Shown in pieces: positions 22,100 through 34,000 of a stretch of DNA of 64,000 nt. Both the position numbers and the translations under genes were made by a program. Positions within the stretch are counted from its first letter, which is position 1; every line of letters starts with the position of its first letter. A model generated the notes under the pieces. That model was given only the letters and a program-made list of their open reading frames with translations, made no database searches and was not told the origin of the DNA. The stretch is from Mansonella perstans (taxonomy: Eukaryota > Nematoda > Chromadorea > Rhabditida > Onchocercidae): positions 1 through 64,000 of the forward strand of contig JBAMDO010000044.1 in assembly GCA_037074765.1 (NCBI GenBank), written 5' to 3'.

Positions 22100-25000
22100 A
22101 GAATGAAGCCAATAATTATGGTACATCCAATAATGTAACAAAACTTTTTATGTATCACTGCTCGTTGACATTGTACAGCTACCCGTGTTTGTTGATTGCC
22201 CGCTGTCACATAATTAAACGCATCATCCATATTCCGATCAATTCGATCTACCTTTTCATTCTATAATAATCAATCAATCTCATATCATCATATATCAACA
22301 TACCAATCATATAAGCATCTTTTTTTAACTCAATCAAGAATGATTCATTTTACTGTTCGACTTACATTATTTATATTTGCAGCATACACGTAGAAATGAT
22401 ACGATTATGGCACTGTTAAATGGTAACAAAGTTCGATATCATCAATCAGTGATATGCAAACACCATTAAATCATTTGAAATGTGATTAAGTTTGAACGAT
22501 GATAACTTTACCTGTGTCTGTACGAGGAAATTCATATCATTAAACAAATCATTAAGTTCTTTGATGCTTGCTTCTAAATTTAATATTTCATTATGCCTTA
22601 AGCTGGCATCATCAAAAGCTGATTTTAATTGCGTTGAACGTACATGTCTGAAAATCATATTCATTATATTATCTATTTAAAAATTTGCATTTTTCCTACG
22701 TTGTACTCTGATTCTTATCATTATTATCATTTAATGATATAAAAAGTTCTGGGAATTTTTATTTTATTTTCTCCACACAAAACAAATTAACCTGTTAAAA
22801 ATTTCCGGTGATTTGGAATCAATCATTGTATTAATTTCGTCCTCCGTCATATGCTCACCAGCAATATCTAACTGCCGCTTGATTCGTTCTTAATTAGCAC
22901 GAAATTATGATGATGAATTATTTGCAGTGGTAATCAATTTATTCTTGAATATGATTAATTATCCACTAATTTTCCTTTCTGTCCTTTTTTTTTACTTTTA
23001 CCAAACAAAGAGTAAGAAGAAGAATTTTCTGGACAAAAAAAGAAACAGAGACCCTTAATTACAATTTTTTTAGCAATATGGAATGTTAACAATAATTTTC
23101 ATTCTTCAAGTATAACTTCAAAAATGGGACTGTGGAAATTTCAAGATTTAAAAATTAATTTAGTCTCTGATCTCACTGTTGAATAATTTTTTTAATGCAA
23201 TCATTATTTTTACCATACGTTATTAATTTCCTTAAATCAATAAGCAAATAAAACTTGAAATAAAGTGAAATAAAACGAACCTGCAACTTGCGCTCTGTAA
23301 TCCAATTGAGCAGCATTGAATACTTCCAACAAATCCGAAAGCTTCTTTGATAACGCTTCAATATGATATTGCTGGATACGTTTGCTAACCCCAACAATTT
23401 CCGTTTTTTTCGCTTCCTGTTTCATAGCCAACAAATGTTTTCGCAATAGATCTGAACGATGTTTTATCCCCGCCATACATTCATCCAATGTTTCCTTCAA
23501 TTATCGTCCTTTTTAAATTAAAAATGACAACGAGAAGGGAATAACACTGCAGGATAAATCCAACATAGAGTTGCAATTCATGGAATTTTGCTATTCTATA
23601 TTTGAATATATTATTGAACAAATTTAATTGTATCATGTATGTACCATTTTAATGCTCAGTTCCCAGTTTCTGTTCTTTCTTAATTGGAATAATTTTGTAT
23701 TGCTTAATTAAGAAACAGTGGAATTTGGACAGTGCAATATCAACAGCATACTTAGCCCAGAAACTGTATGCTAAGATACGGTCCGGTTACTTCGTCTTGA
23801 AACTGTTTGCTAACATGCAATTAGATAAAAGATAAATTAGAGTTGGCCCTGAAACTGTTTGTCAATATGTAGGATAGTTACTAGGCCCAGAAATAGCTAA
23901 ATTGTCTTGAAGGATAAAATAATCATAGATGAAAGTGCAGAGAGTAAACTGAGGATGGCTAATTTTAAAAAAATCAACGAAACTGATCTTCTCACAATTA
24001 AACAAGAAGCTGCCGAAAATGTCCATGCTGACCATCTTACAACAGTGCGGCAATGGGTAACGACTATTTTAGTAATTGGATGGGAAAGTAACCTTAAAAT
24101 ACTTTGTGAAATCGAACTTATATTAAAGGTAAAGATCTAAAAAGGGTAAAGATCTAAAAAAAGGTAAAGATCTAAAAAAAGGTAAAGATCACTAGTTCAG
24201 TTAATTGGCATTGCCATGGTTTTCTGAATCTCGAAATGATTAAATATTAATATGATAAGCATGGCTTCTAGCTGGCAATATTTCTAAAACTAAATAAAAT
24301 TGGCTACTTTCGTCGATCAACTATCAAAATTTTCTGCAAAGACATGGAATAATTGGCCAAAAAAATCAACGAAGTTGTCAAAAATATATTGTGGCAATCC
24401 GTTGAAGTGTAATTACAATAATTAACAATTCATCTCCCAAAATAATAATTACTTTCATAAAATTTTGCTACCTTTTCGTTGCCATCAACGGTAGTTTGAG
24501 CCAAGATTGAACGTAGTTTCATTTTCATACATGCAACATCATCTGATAATTTTGCCATTACATTTCGTATTTCATCAATTTCAGCAAAAAATGAACTGCT
24601 CCGTGGCTCAACATCAATCGAAATAAATGCGTCATCATTCGTTAGAAATTGATCAGCTTTTCGCTGAATAGCATTTTTTGAATTTTGAAAAATTATCAGA
24701 TGTTAACTATCACAGGCCTAAAAAAATTCATTTCAACTACCTAAAATTGTTCAAGTGCAAAATTATTCTGTAATAGCTTTCCATTTCAATGGAGTATTTT
24801 TCAAATCTTAAATTTCAATTATATGACATAAATCAACTTCATATTCAAAGGATTTTTGAAATTATTTTCACATATGAGAAAAAATTATTTGACTCAAACT
24901 GAATGAATTATTCATTCAAACAAAACAGATGTCGAAAGTACCAACAATAATTTGACATTTCAAAATTTGATTTAGTTTGAATAAAAATAGCAAATATTTA

Positions 25001-25551
25001 TATTGCTCCTAATCAAACAACAAATAAATCCAGAAAATTTTATTTTTGAGCGAATAAATAATTCATTCAAAATAAAATTATGATTGAATAATTCATTAAA
25101 GCTCTCGAAAAGTTATAAGTACAGCAGTTGTTTAATACCGGATATATTATATTATTTATAATAATACACTTAATTAAGTCTATTTAGTTAGTCAGCTATT
25201 TATTCTTTTATAAAATTTTATTATTAAATTCTTGAAATTTATAATTTCCTGACTCACAAAATGAATTTTTTCAGGTATTCGTTAAGTAAGCATAAAAGAT
25301 TGCAAAAGTATGGAAGTAATTAGAGAGTAATTGCGATTTCTTCCAAAGTACAAAAATAAAAGAATCAAATTACCGATGATTTTAAAGCGGGAAAATATAA
25401 TTTTGTTACAAATATAATGATTGGAAGATGATATAATTATTTAAATGTAAAAATGAATTTGGATGAATCAAACTCTACAATAACCAATAATGATTAAATT
25501 AATTAAGAGAGATAAACATACTCTAAATTCAGTCGATCGATCTTTCATCAT
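22066..25551 (-). CDS. Plasma-membrane syntaxin (Qa-SNARE, syntaxin 1-4 class)
   Basis: Target-membrane SNARE that drives vesicle fusion with SNAP-25-type and VAMP partners. Six minus-strand exons join in phase to 287 residues (family about 288): 25551-25522, 24663-24472, 23494-23281, 22888-22792, 22647-22512, 22260-22066. The N-terminal MKDRSTEFR matches the Munc18-binding N-peptide of syntaxin 1. A Habc three-helix region follows (about 35-150), then a SNARE motif (about 195-260) with the zero-layer Gln in LVQTQNEK, and a C-terminal hydrophobic anchor (CYIIGCTIIIGFILIIVIIY) with a four-residue luminal tail. There are two adjacent ATGs, at 25551 and 25548; the N-peptide favours either over an upstream start. 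The exon stays open upstream to an acceptor at 25613, so a longer isoform is possible. The tail differs from UNC-64, so I do not assign a symbol. Confidence 0.93.
24128..24190. repeat. Short tandem array in a syntaxin intron
   Basis: Four near-identical units of about 17-18 bases with the core GGTAAAGATCTAAAAA, inside the large second syntaxin intron. Confidence 0.85.
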
Positions 25552-25844
25552 TGTCTTATGATACACTTCTTTCAATAATAACTGTTCTAATGAATTGAAA
25601 TGTTGAAATCCTTCTGAAACTAAATTACAATTTAAAAAAAAAAAAAAAAAATGAACTTTAAAATAAGAAAAATAAAAGTTTTATATAACGAAACGAATAA
25701 ATGAGTGAATGAATTGAGTGAAAAATGATAGTGTGTAAAGTAAACAGCTAAATGATTTAGTAACAGTTCTAATAATTGCCAGGACAATTTTCCTCCAATG
25801 TCTCTGCATATGTTGAGGTTGGTGACAGTATAAAGAAATATGCA

Positions 25845-25900
25845 GAGAGGGAAAGAGAGAGAGAGAGAGAGAGAGGGAGATAGAGAGAGAGAGAGAAAAG
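25845..25900. repeat. Interrupted GA microsatellite
   Basis: Purine-only tract of GA repeats with a few interruptions, upstream of the syntaxin gene. Confidence 0.9.
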
Positions 25901-26118
25901 GAGGGATGATAATGCGATAAATTTGCTTTTAAAATGAAAAATTGAGATGGTAGAATGAATTGTCGATCGATTCGTCACCTCTTATGAAATCATTGAATTG
26001 CACATCCTTTGCTGTACAATTATTTAAAGAATAAATATCAACAATGTTGTCGATGAATAAATTATTTCACCATGGAAACTAACATAGAATTGCAACTAAT
26101 ATATGAAATGCACAATAT

Positions 26119-26398
26119 ATTGCATTTGTTTGTGCAATAAGACAATAAGGAATTATCATTATCATTAGATCATTGTATAAACAGATAGATTGCATTTGCT
26201 AGTGCAATAAGACAATAAGGAATTATCATTGTCATTAGATCATTGTATAAACAAATAGATTGTATTTGCTAGTGCAATAAGACAATAAGGAATTACCATT
26301 GTCATTAGATCACTGTATAAACAAATAGATTGCATTTGCTAGTGCAATAAGATGATAAAGAATTATCATTGTTATTTGATCACTGTATAAACAAACAG
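26119..26398. repeat. Four tandem copies of a 70-bp unit
   Basis: Units start at 26119, 26189, 26259 and 26329, with an exact 70-base period and only a few differences between copies. Each contains a GCAATAAGA core and an ATCATTGTATAAACA end. The array is non-coding. Confidence 0.95.
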
Positions 26399-27960
26399 AT
26401 TATTGCTTTTGTTTAGATAAGAAACTATCACATGAATTAATGCTAGTTTGCAATAAACAACAATTACAAATTATTCTTTTGAAAAAGCGAGAAGAAAAAA
26501 GTATTGTGGAAAATAAATGAAAATTTGAAATAATAAATTATATTAAAATGAAAAGGAGAAAATTTTATATGAAAAAAGCAATAATGATTTTTCATGATTA
26601 CCAATAATGATTAAATGATTTTTCATTTTAGTTTAAAATTAAAATTGAAATTTGGCAATAAATCCTACAATTAGCATATAATTTATTCTTATAACAAAAC
26701 AATATTTGTTTTTGTTTATCACACTGATAACTGTTGCAAAGAATCAATTAGCAAAATGGAACTAATCATAGTGCAATATAATCCAATAAATTTGTTATAA
26801 ATAAACAATGGAGCAAGTTTGTAATCATAGTAACTCATTTCTCATCATCAATTTAAAACTTAACAGAAATACTCGAAAATTCCAAGAAGCAGTTATTTGG
26901 GCATGCATGTACGCTTTTGAAGTGACATATTCTGTCATCAAAACAGACGTCACATCAGGCTACTCAATGGATAATCAAAGAGATATGCCGACATACTAGA
27001 ACGAGCATTCAACAAATATGATTTCAAGTACCAAACAGCAAATTTGAAATCAACAAAGATCAACCAAACTTTCGATAGATTTCTGAATATTTGCGGTTAC
27101 CTATCTCTTATTTCAGTTTACTGATATGTCAGATAACGATCGGTACATCGTTTCGCCTTCTAATTTGCTTAAATTATTTATTCTTTTACCCATTACTTAT
27201 TTTTATTTCAATCTTAAAAAACGAATTTCATTTCCTTTGTTAGCTTTCTCTATTTCTATTTCATGGTAGTTTTTTTTTTTTTTTTTTTTTAATTTATAAT
27301 CTGAATTAATTTGGAAATTATCGTAGACTTTTGATGTTAATTGAAATTTTTAGAAAAAATAATACACATCGCATACTTGAAACAAAAAAAGAAAAAAATA
27401 TTATTATCAATCGTTAATGGTAATGTTTATCATTATAAATAACTTGTTGGCCGTAGCAAAAGTAATTCTAATTTGTTACTAATTGATTAATTTTATGGAC
27501 TAAGGAATTGATTATGTCACAGAATGGAAATTTATCATTAATGCATAAATTAGAAAAAAATTTTAAAAAGCAAAAAATTAGCACCGCTTGTAATTGATTA
27601 ACAAATATATTTTGTTATATTAGCAGATACGGTAGAGAAGTTACTGTGAGAAATAACCTAATTTATGAAGCTGATAAGATAAGAAGATGAGCCATAACTA
27701 ACTCACCTTCGCTCTGTAATAAGCTTAATTATTTTGATATGATATTTCTTTCACTAGACATCTGCTTATTTTATGCTGTAAATTTACTATATAACAAATT
27801 AATTAAAATTTTCGTCCTAAGTTTAAAAATGATGAGACTTTTGGCCAACTAAATAAATGTCGGATAATGAGAATAAACAAAATTAAATTTCAAAAGTTTG
27901 AATTGGTTTTTTTTAAACGTTGGTTTTCGTCCAAGCTTTGGTGTTAAAAAAAAAAGACTA

Positions 27961-28008
27961 AGCAACAATTAACTAATAAATTCAAGCAACAATTAACTAA
28001 TAAATTCA
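27961..28008. repeat. 24-bp direct tandem duplication
   Basis: Two near-identical adjacent units containing CAACAATTAACTAATAAATT, followed by related AT-rich sequence. Confidence 0.85.
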
Positions 28009-28134
28009 CTAAATTCATAATTAACTAAATTCACTTCATTGAAAAGAAATGAAAATGAACCGTTTTAAAAGAAATTTTACAGTCTTTTGCAGAATTACCG
28101 TTAATAAGAAATTCAAAATAATATATTTTCTTTC

Positions 28135-28182
28135 GAATTTTTAAATTCGATATAAAAAAAAATATATCGAATTTAAAAATTC
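28135..28182. repeat. 20-bp perfect hairpin upstream of the GATA gene
   Basis: Arms 28135-28154 and 28163-28182 are exact reverse complements with an 8-base A-rich loop. It lies about 45 bases upstream of the first GATA exon. Confidence 0.9.
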
Positions 28183-28225
28183 AATATTTGGCATTCTTTT
28201 CCATTCATTAATATTCAAACTTCAG

Positions 28226-31086
28226 ATGTCATTACGTACACCAACGAAGCTTGGCGATCAAACAGCCGATTATTGGGAGGCTGTTCCTCATTATCCTGAT
28301 GCTAACGGCTAGTTTTTGTTTTTTTTTTTTTGTGAAGAGCAAGGGGTTATAATGATGAAAGCATTGGTAATCAAAGTGTTGTTGAAGAAAATGAATGACC
28401 TCTGCAGGTTAATTGATTTTAAGATAGAAGCTATGAAGATAATCGAGACTTTAGATCATATTGCTTCCGAATAATTTGCTTCTAATATTTTTCGTTTAGA
28501 AGTTAAGCATGAAACTATTGGAAAGCTTAGATTGGAACCTTCGATTAGGCATTAGGAAGCATTAGGGAATTATGCTTATTAAAAATATAAAACTTGAACT
28601 TTTGATGACAAATTTTCTTCAATTATTTGCTTTTTGAATTCCTGTTGTTTAATTATTTCTTCCATATTATGCTTATTAAAAATATACCTAGCTAATTAAT
28701 AGCCAGGTATGCTTAATTATTAGTCACATCAAATTAATAATCACATCAAAATGTTAACACTGAAACTGGAAAATCTCATGTGAACTGCATGATAGTATAT
28801 TAGAAGAAAATTTATTTGTCAAACCAAACCAAATGCAAAATGAAAGCAAAATATTTTTTTCTTTGAATTTGAATTTAATTATTCAAAAGAACAAACAAAA
28901 AAATGTAAAAAAAAACTCTGGAAAAAAAATTTTTTTTCAGATTAATTGCTTTAATTAAAAGTGCTTACCTTCTTTTAGACTGTGACACAAATATATTTGC
29001 GAATGGATTTGTTGCTGGAGAACCGCGTATAAGCAATTATGAAGCTGCAAATGATACCCATCCAAAATATTATCATAATCCTTCCTCAGGTGATCTTCCG
29101 AAATAATCTATTTACTTAAATATCTAATCGATTAATTAAAGTAATAAAAGCAATCTTTAATGGCAATACTAATCAATTAAAACTTTTCTTATAACACTAA
29201 TGGCAAAATGATGAAGCAATTACTGGAAACCTTATGATTTGTCACAGCTATGCTAGATAAATTTTTTGAACTTTTTGCAACGATTTCTTATTAAAATCTT
29301 GAATACGTCCAATCTATTACTAAATGCTTGCTGAAATATTACACCAAATTAATTAATTTATACTTCATTAAACATGGTTAGAATTTTATTTGGAACATGT
29401 CAAAACGATTTTAGAATGTGAATGAATTTTTTTTTTTTTTGGAATAATTTTATTCATTAGCATTGACTTATAATCGTTCTTGGATTTTCAGATGCAATTA
29501 CACCTGATACCTTTAACAGATCTATTCCAACGATACGTGTTTTGCATCAGATGGAACCATCTGCTTCACATGCTCAATATCCTCAGACCATTTGCTATCC
29601 TGAACTTATCCATAGGTCTTATTCTCGAATCCCAGTGCCGCAATATTTCGAAGAACCGCCACAAATTCATCATTACTATCATCATCCAATATCATACTAT
29701 CACCGGTATGCTTGAAAATAATAATTAAGCATTTCAGCTTCTATATGATATACTTAATTTAAGAGACAAATAACTTATTAAAATAAATGCATACATTATT
29801 TCTCTTTACAACATCAAAGTAATAAAAATCTCTGCTTCTTTTGTAATTTTTAGGCCAGTAGAATGTTTTTGCCAAGGCCTATTATGCCAGCAATGGATGT
29901 CTTCAAAAAACCAAACATATCCAGAACAGGTTTTATCGTTGTAATTTGCTCAGCTATGAAGAAGAAAAATTGTTTTAACTTCAAAAGTTATCATAAAATT
30001 GCAAAGTTTTTCAATTTTAAATCTATCATAGCGTTTAGATTAAAGTTAAAACAAAAGTGATTTCGATAATTTCCATTGCTACAAATTTTTTTTTAACAAA
30101 TCAATCTGAATGAATTATTTTAGCAATGCAATATTATTGCAAATTTGCATCGTTGACAATTGGCTATTTAAATGATGGAATGATTAAGAGAAATTTGCAT
30201 TAACAAAGAGATAATAATAAGAAAATTTCAGGTGGCATGCATGCAGCAACAACACCAACAACAACACCAACAACAACACCAACAACAACACCAACAACAA
30301 CACCAACAACAACACCAACAACAACACCAACAACAACAACAACAACAACAACATCAGCAGCAACAACAAAAGCAGCAACAACAGCCTGTTGACATTGCAA
30401 ATAGAAATGTCTCATCATTGGCATCACCGGAATTACTTAAAGAATTATTTACAACTAATAACAGCTCTCCGTTAAATACCGCTATAAATTTTAAGAAAAA
30501 GGTTAATGAATAATTGTTGTTAAATAATTATTTAAATATGGTATGGACTTTAAGTAATTTCATTGTTTGTGATTACTGTAGTACATTGCATCATTCAAAA
30601 TAACAATGTATATGACCTTAGTATATATTTAACTTTTGACATTATCAAGTTATTTGCTAATTGAAATAAACAATCATTATTATAGCCAATCAGTACTCAT
30701 ATTAATTCAGTATGTTCAAACTGTGGTACCAAGGAGACGACATTATGGCGTCGTAGCAATACTGGAGCTATAGAGTGCAAGTTTGTTTATTTTTCGTATT
30801 TATTGATTTGATATTTAACCAAAAGTATCAGTACTGGTTTTTCAACATCAATAGCTGATAGTGTGATATAAATCTTCCATTCCTAACCTTATTTTATATA
30901 ACTTATTCATCAAGAATATTTCACATAACTTATTGTCTAATTAACTTAATCAATAATTATCATTAATTAACAAATACTTCCAGTGCATGTAATTTGTATT
31001 ATCGTAAAAACAATCGATCACGGCCGATAACAATGTCAAATAAAATACGGAAACGTATTCGCTTACCGCGTTATCATTTCCCATAA
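28226..31086 (+). CDS. GATA-type zinc-finger transcription factor, ELT-3-like
   Basis: Sequence-specific nuclear factor binding GATA sites. Seven exons join in phase to 316 residues: 28226-28307, 28979-29089, 29492-29705, 29854-29929, 30232-30501, 30686-30780, 30984-31086. One finger lies near the C-terminus (about 262-286), with CSNC and CNAC ligand pairs spaced C-X2-C-X17-C-X2-C, then a basic tail ([12 protein letters not shown]). The [12 protein letters not shown] version of the second half resembles C. elegans ELT-3, a hypodermal regulator, as I recall it; other nematode GATA factors remain possible. The middle is Tyr/His/Pro-rich with a His-Gln repeat (about 165-215). A CAG acceptor directly precedes the first ATG, so this may be the trans-spliced start, or exon 1 may be internal. 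Exon 1 needs a GC donor (G|GCTAGT) to stay in frame, so the 5' end is the least certain part. Confidence 0.85.
30241..30390 (+). repeat. CAA/CAC minisatellite encoding a His-Gln tract
   Basis: A 12-base unit (CAACAACAACAC type) repeated about seven times, then a run of CAA/CAG codons. In the GATA gene frame it encodes repeated HQQQ followed by poly-Gln. The opposite strand is open by simple repetition but is not a gene. Confidence 0.95.
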
Positions 31087-34000
31087 AAAATCCATTTATA
31101 TTGTCGAGACTATTATTGATTCGATATTATTATTCAATAAAATTTCTCGGCAATGTAGGAAATTATACAGCTAATTGTTTTGGGATTATTTTTTGACTTT
31201 AATTATGTAAGGATATATAAGTTGAGAGAGTTGTTTCGATTGAAATACCTAAAAAATTGATCGATCAGTAATCTATGGATGAGTATTGTATAGAGCTTTG
31301 GTATGTCTCAAGAGATTATGCATTTATTAAATTTTTTTGTAGTATATGTCTGTGTATTGTCATCAAGAAATACTTTTTATACAAATTCAATCAATTTGGA
31401 CCACTTATTGTTGTAATGGTAGTAACAGGTGTACCAACGTGTAAATGATCATTTCATTGCGTCATCTTTTATATCAATTCATTCATATGACATATTTGAA
31501 GCAAACATTAAATTTAATGAAAATTGGGAAAGTGTTAGATAATTTATCGAACTATAGATGGCATTAATTGATGAGTGTACAGAAGACTTATTTCTGATGC
31601 AGTTTTTTTCCATTGTTTCAATATTCAGTCAAATGCCAAAAAGTTTGCAAAACATTTGCTTCAAATTGTTCAGTTTCGGGTAGGCGTTTCAATGTTGACC
31701 AAGTGGACAAATGCTTGTTTATTATTCAATCAATAATTGTCCCTTCAATGATTTTTTTTTCAATAAACGATTCGATTTTTCCCATTAATCTTTGTGAACA
31801 TAACTATAATGATTTATTGCTCATTAACTTATAGTTATTCGCACATACTCTACTTCAGATAACTTCTCATAATTAAAAAGGAAGAATTATCACAACGATA
31901 TGACAGAAGTTTATTATCAATTATTTTTAATCGAATTATATTTAAATAAAAAAATTTCGAACAAATGATATTTATATGGATGCATATTTTTAGAAAAAAA
32001 GAATTATTGCTGAAGCAAAGTTGAAATAAAGCTTGATAATGATAATAGTTGCTGATAGCGATTGATGATAATGATAGTGATGATAACAGTAATGCTGCTG
32101 TCTTTGCAAACGTACTTGATAGCATACATGTATATTTAATAATAACGATAAAAATGATGTTGCAGCTGTACTTGGTGAAGCTGCAAATAATGTTGTGATT
32201 CAAATGATAATACAGTGATAATTCAACCGTTGTATGATATCACAATAATGTGATATCTTGAGAGTATCTATTGAATCAAAAAACTCTGCAACACTTATCA
32301 TACTTATCGATAATAATAGAATTAGATAATAGTACCACCTGATGTTGCAACATTTATGGATTTCGGGAAATCGGTTGTATAAAATGTGGTCACTGCAGTG
32401 ACCAAGCACTATTCCAAAGTAAAGAAGTAGCATTAACAAATATTAAATGAATATATTACCTTCGGTCTCTAGAAAAATGATTATCCAAAGTGATCATTTC
32501 ATGATCCATGGAAAATGATTATTTAAAATTACAAATTCATTAAATTTAAAGTTTTGAACTAAAATCTTTTCATATTTATTTAATGATTTGCAAATTTAAT
32601 GGTTTGTTTAATATTGACAAAATTTTAATATCTGATATTTCTTTACTGAAAATTATTTTTACGTATCTAAGAATACTCTAGTGTTATTTAATGATTTTTC
32701 ATTGCAAAGCAAGTTAAAATAATTGAAGTAATAATTAAACAATTGTGGATATGGAATAAAATAATTTGATATTCAATTTTCATTAAAAAAAAAAAAAAAA
32801 ACGCTCTCTAATATGCATTAGAGGCAAACAGCAATAAAGTAATATAAAATAATCAATAAATTTATTCGCTATAATTTATAAAACTTTTAAACTTAGAATT
32901 TAGATAATATTTTTGCATAACATTGCTTGCAAACTTTTAGGTGTGAAGATAAATATATTATTCAATCAATTTCTTAATGTATTAATCTTCTTAACCTTAT
33001 TGAGTAACAAATTAAAATCCATTAGGCAAAAATAATTGAATTATTTCATTTTGACTGAGGAAATATTTCCAATTCTTCTTACTTATCCGTTCCATTTAAT
33101 TAATACTTCCTATGTGCTAAAATTCCTGTAAAATTAATTATTTTAGTTCTTGCCAAACTTACTTTTTTCAACTTAACAAGACATGCAAGACATATTCATT
33201 AGCTTTGAATTCATACTGAAATATGAAAAATTAAATCAGAAATTACTTTGCCTTCAATGTATTCAAAATTGCATCGATTTTTGCAATTTTTTCTTTGATA
33301 ATTTAAAAATTTCAATTCTTCAATAAATAATTCATTCTTTTGCTTTAGATACATTTAACTCTATGTTTCTGAAGAAAGATTAGCTTCAACTTCAATTTCA
33401 ACCGCAAGGATGATCTTTCTATTGAGATCATTACATTGAACTGTTGCTCGATCAAAATCGATTTCTATTTTCTTTACTTCGTTTATTGCTTATATCAAAC
33501 TTTGACATCTTTTGCTCTTTTCTTCTTTAGGCTAAGTTAACAACATTGAATATTGAAAGTTTCAATTATAACTTAATTATTAGCAAGAATTGTAAGATAA
33601 CTTTAAATCAATGAAATGATTAAAAGATATCCAATTCATCTGATTTCATTTTTTTCTTCTGTAGAAAAAGAAACGAAAAAAAAAAAAAACCTAATTTGTT
33701 GTTAATTTATTTAATTCGTTGGTATTTTTTGGTTTTTCTTCGTCAGTCATCAATGTCATTTGCAATAAGGTTGCTTCTGATTTTGCCGTCTTCTGATTCG
33801 CACATTGATTGAACTTTTCCATACTTTTTGATTTATTCGATCTGTTTACTCTTCCATAGGTAAGAAGATAACAGCGCGTTTGAAAGTTTCATTCATTACA
33901 GTGGAAGCAATCAACATATATATTATATGTATATTCTAATGAATGGAACAAATATGGAATTAAATTAGGTAAGAATTTATAACTCTTCTATTCTTTCATG

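Larger units (their letters stand above)
25614..28225. other. Intergenic region between syntaxin and the GATA gene
   Basis: Divergent upstream regions of the syntaxin (-) and GATA factor (+) genes. Contains a GA microsatellite (25845-25900), four 70-bp tandem repeats (26119-26398), poly-T, a 24-bp direct duplication (27961-28008) and a 20-bp hairpin (28135-28182). No coding exon recognised; extra 5' exons of either gene could hide here. Confidence 0.55.

Noticed and set aside
25769..25978. Open frame with Ser-Leu repeats
   Set aside because: It is a by-product of the GA microsatellite.
26119..26398. CRISPR-like array
   Set aside because: The units are contiguous 70-bp repeats without spacers, in eukaryotic DNA.
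30184..30427. Minus-strand open frames rich in Leu or Val
   Set aside because: Shadows of the CAA/CAC repeat on the opposite strand of the GATA exon.
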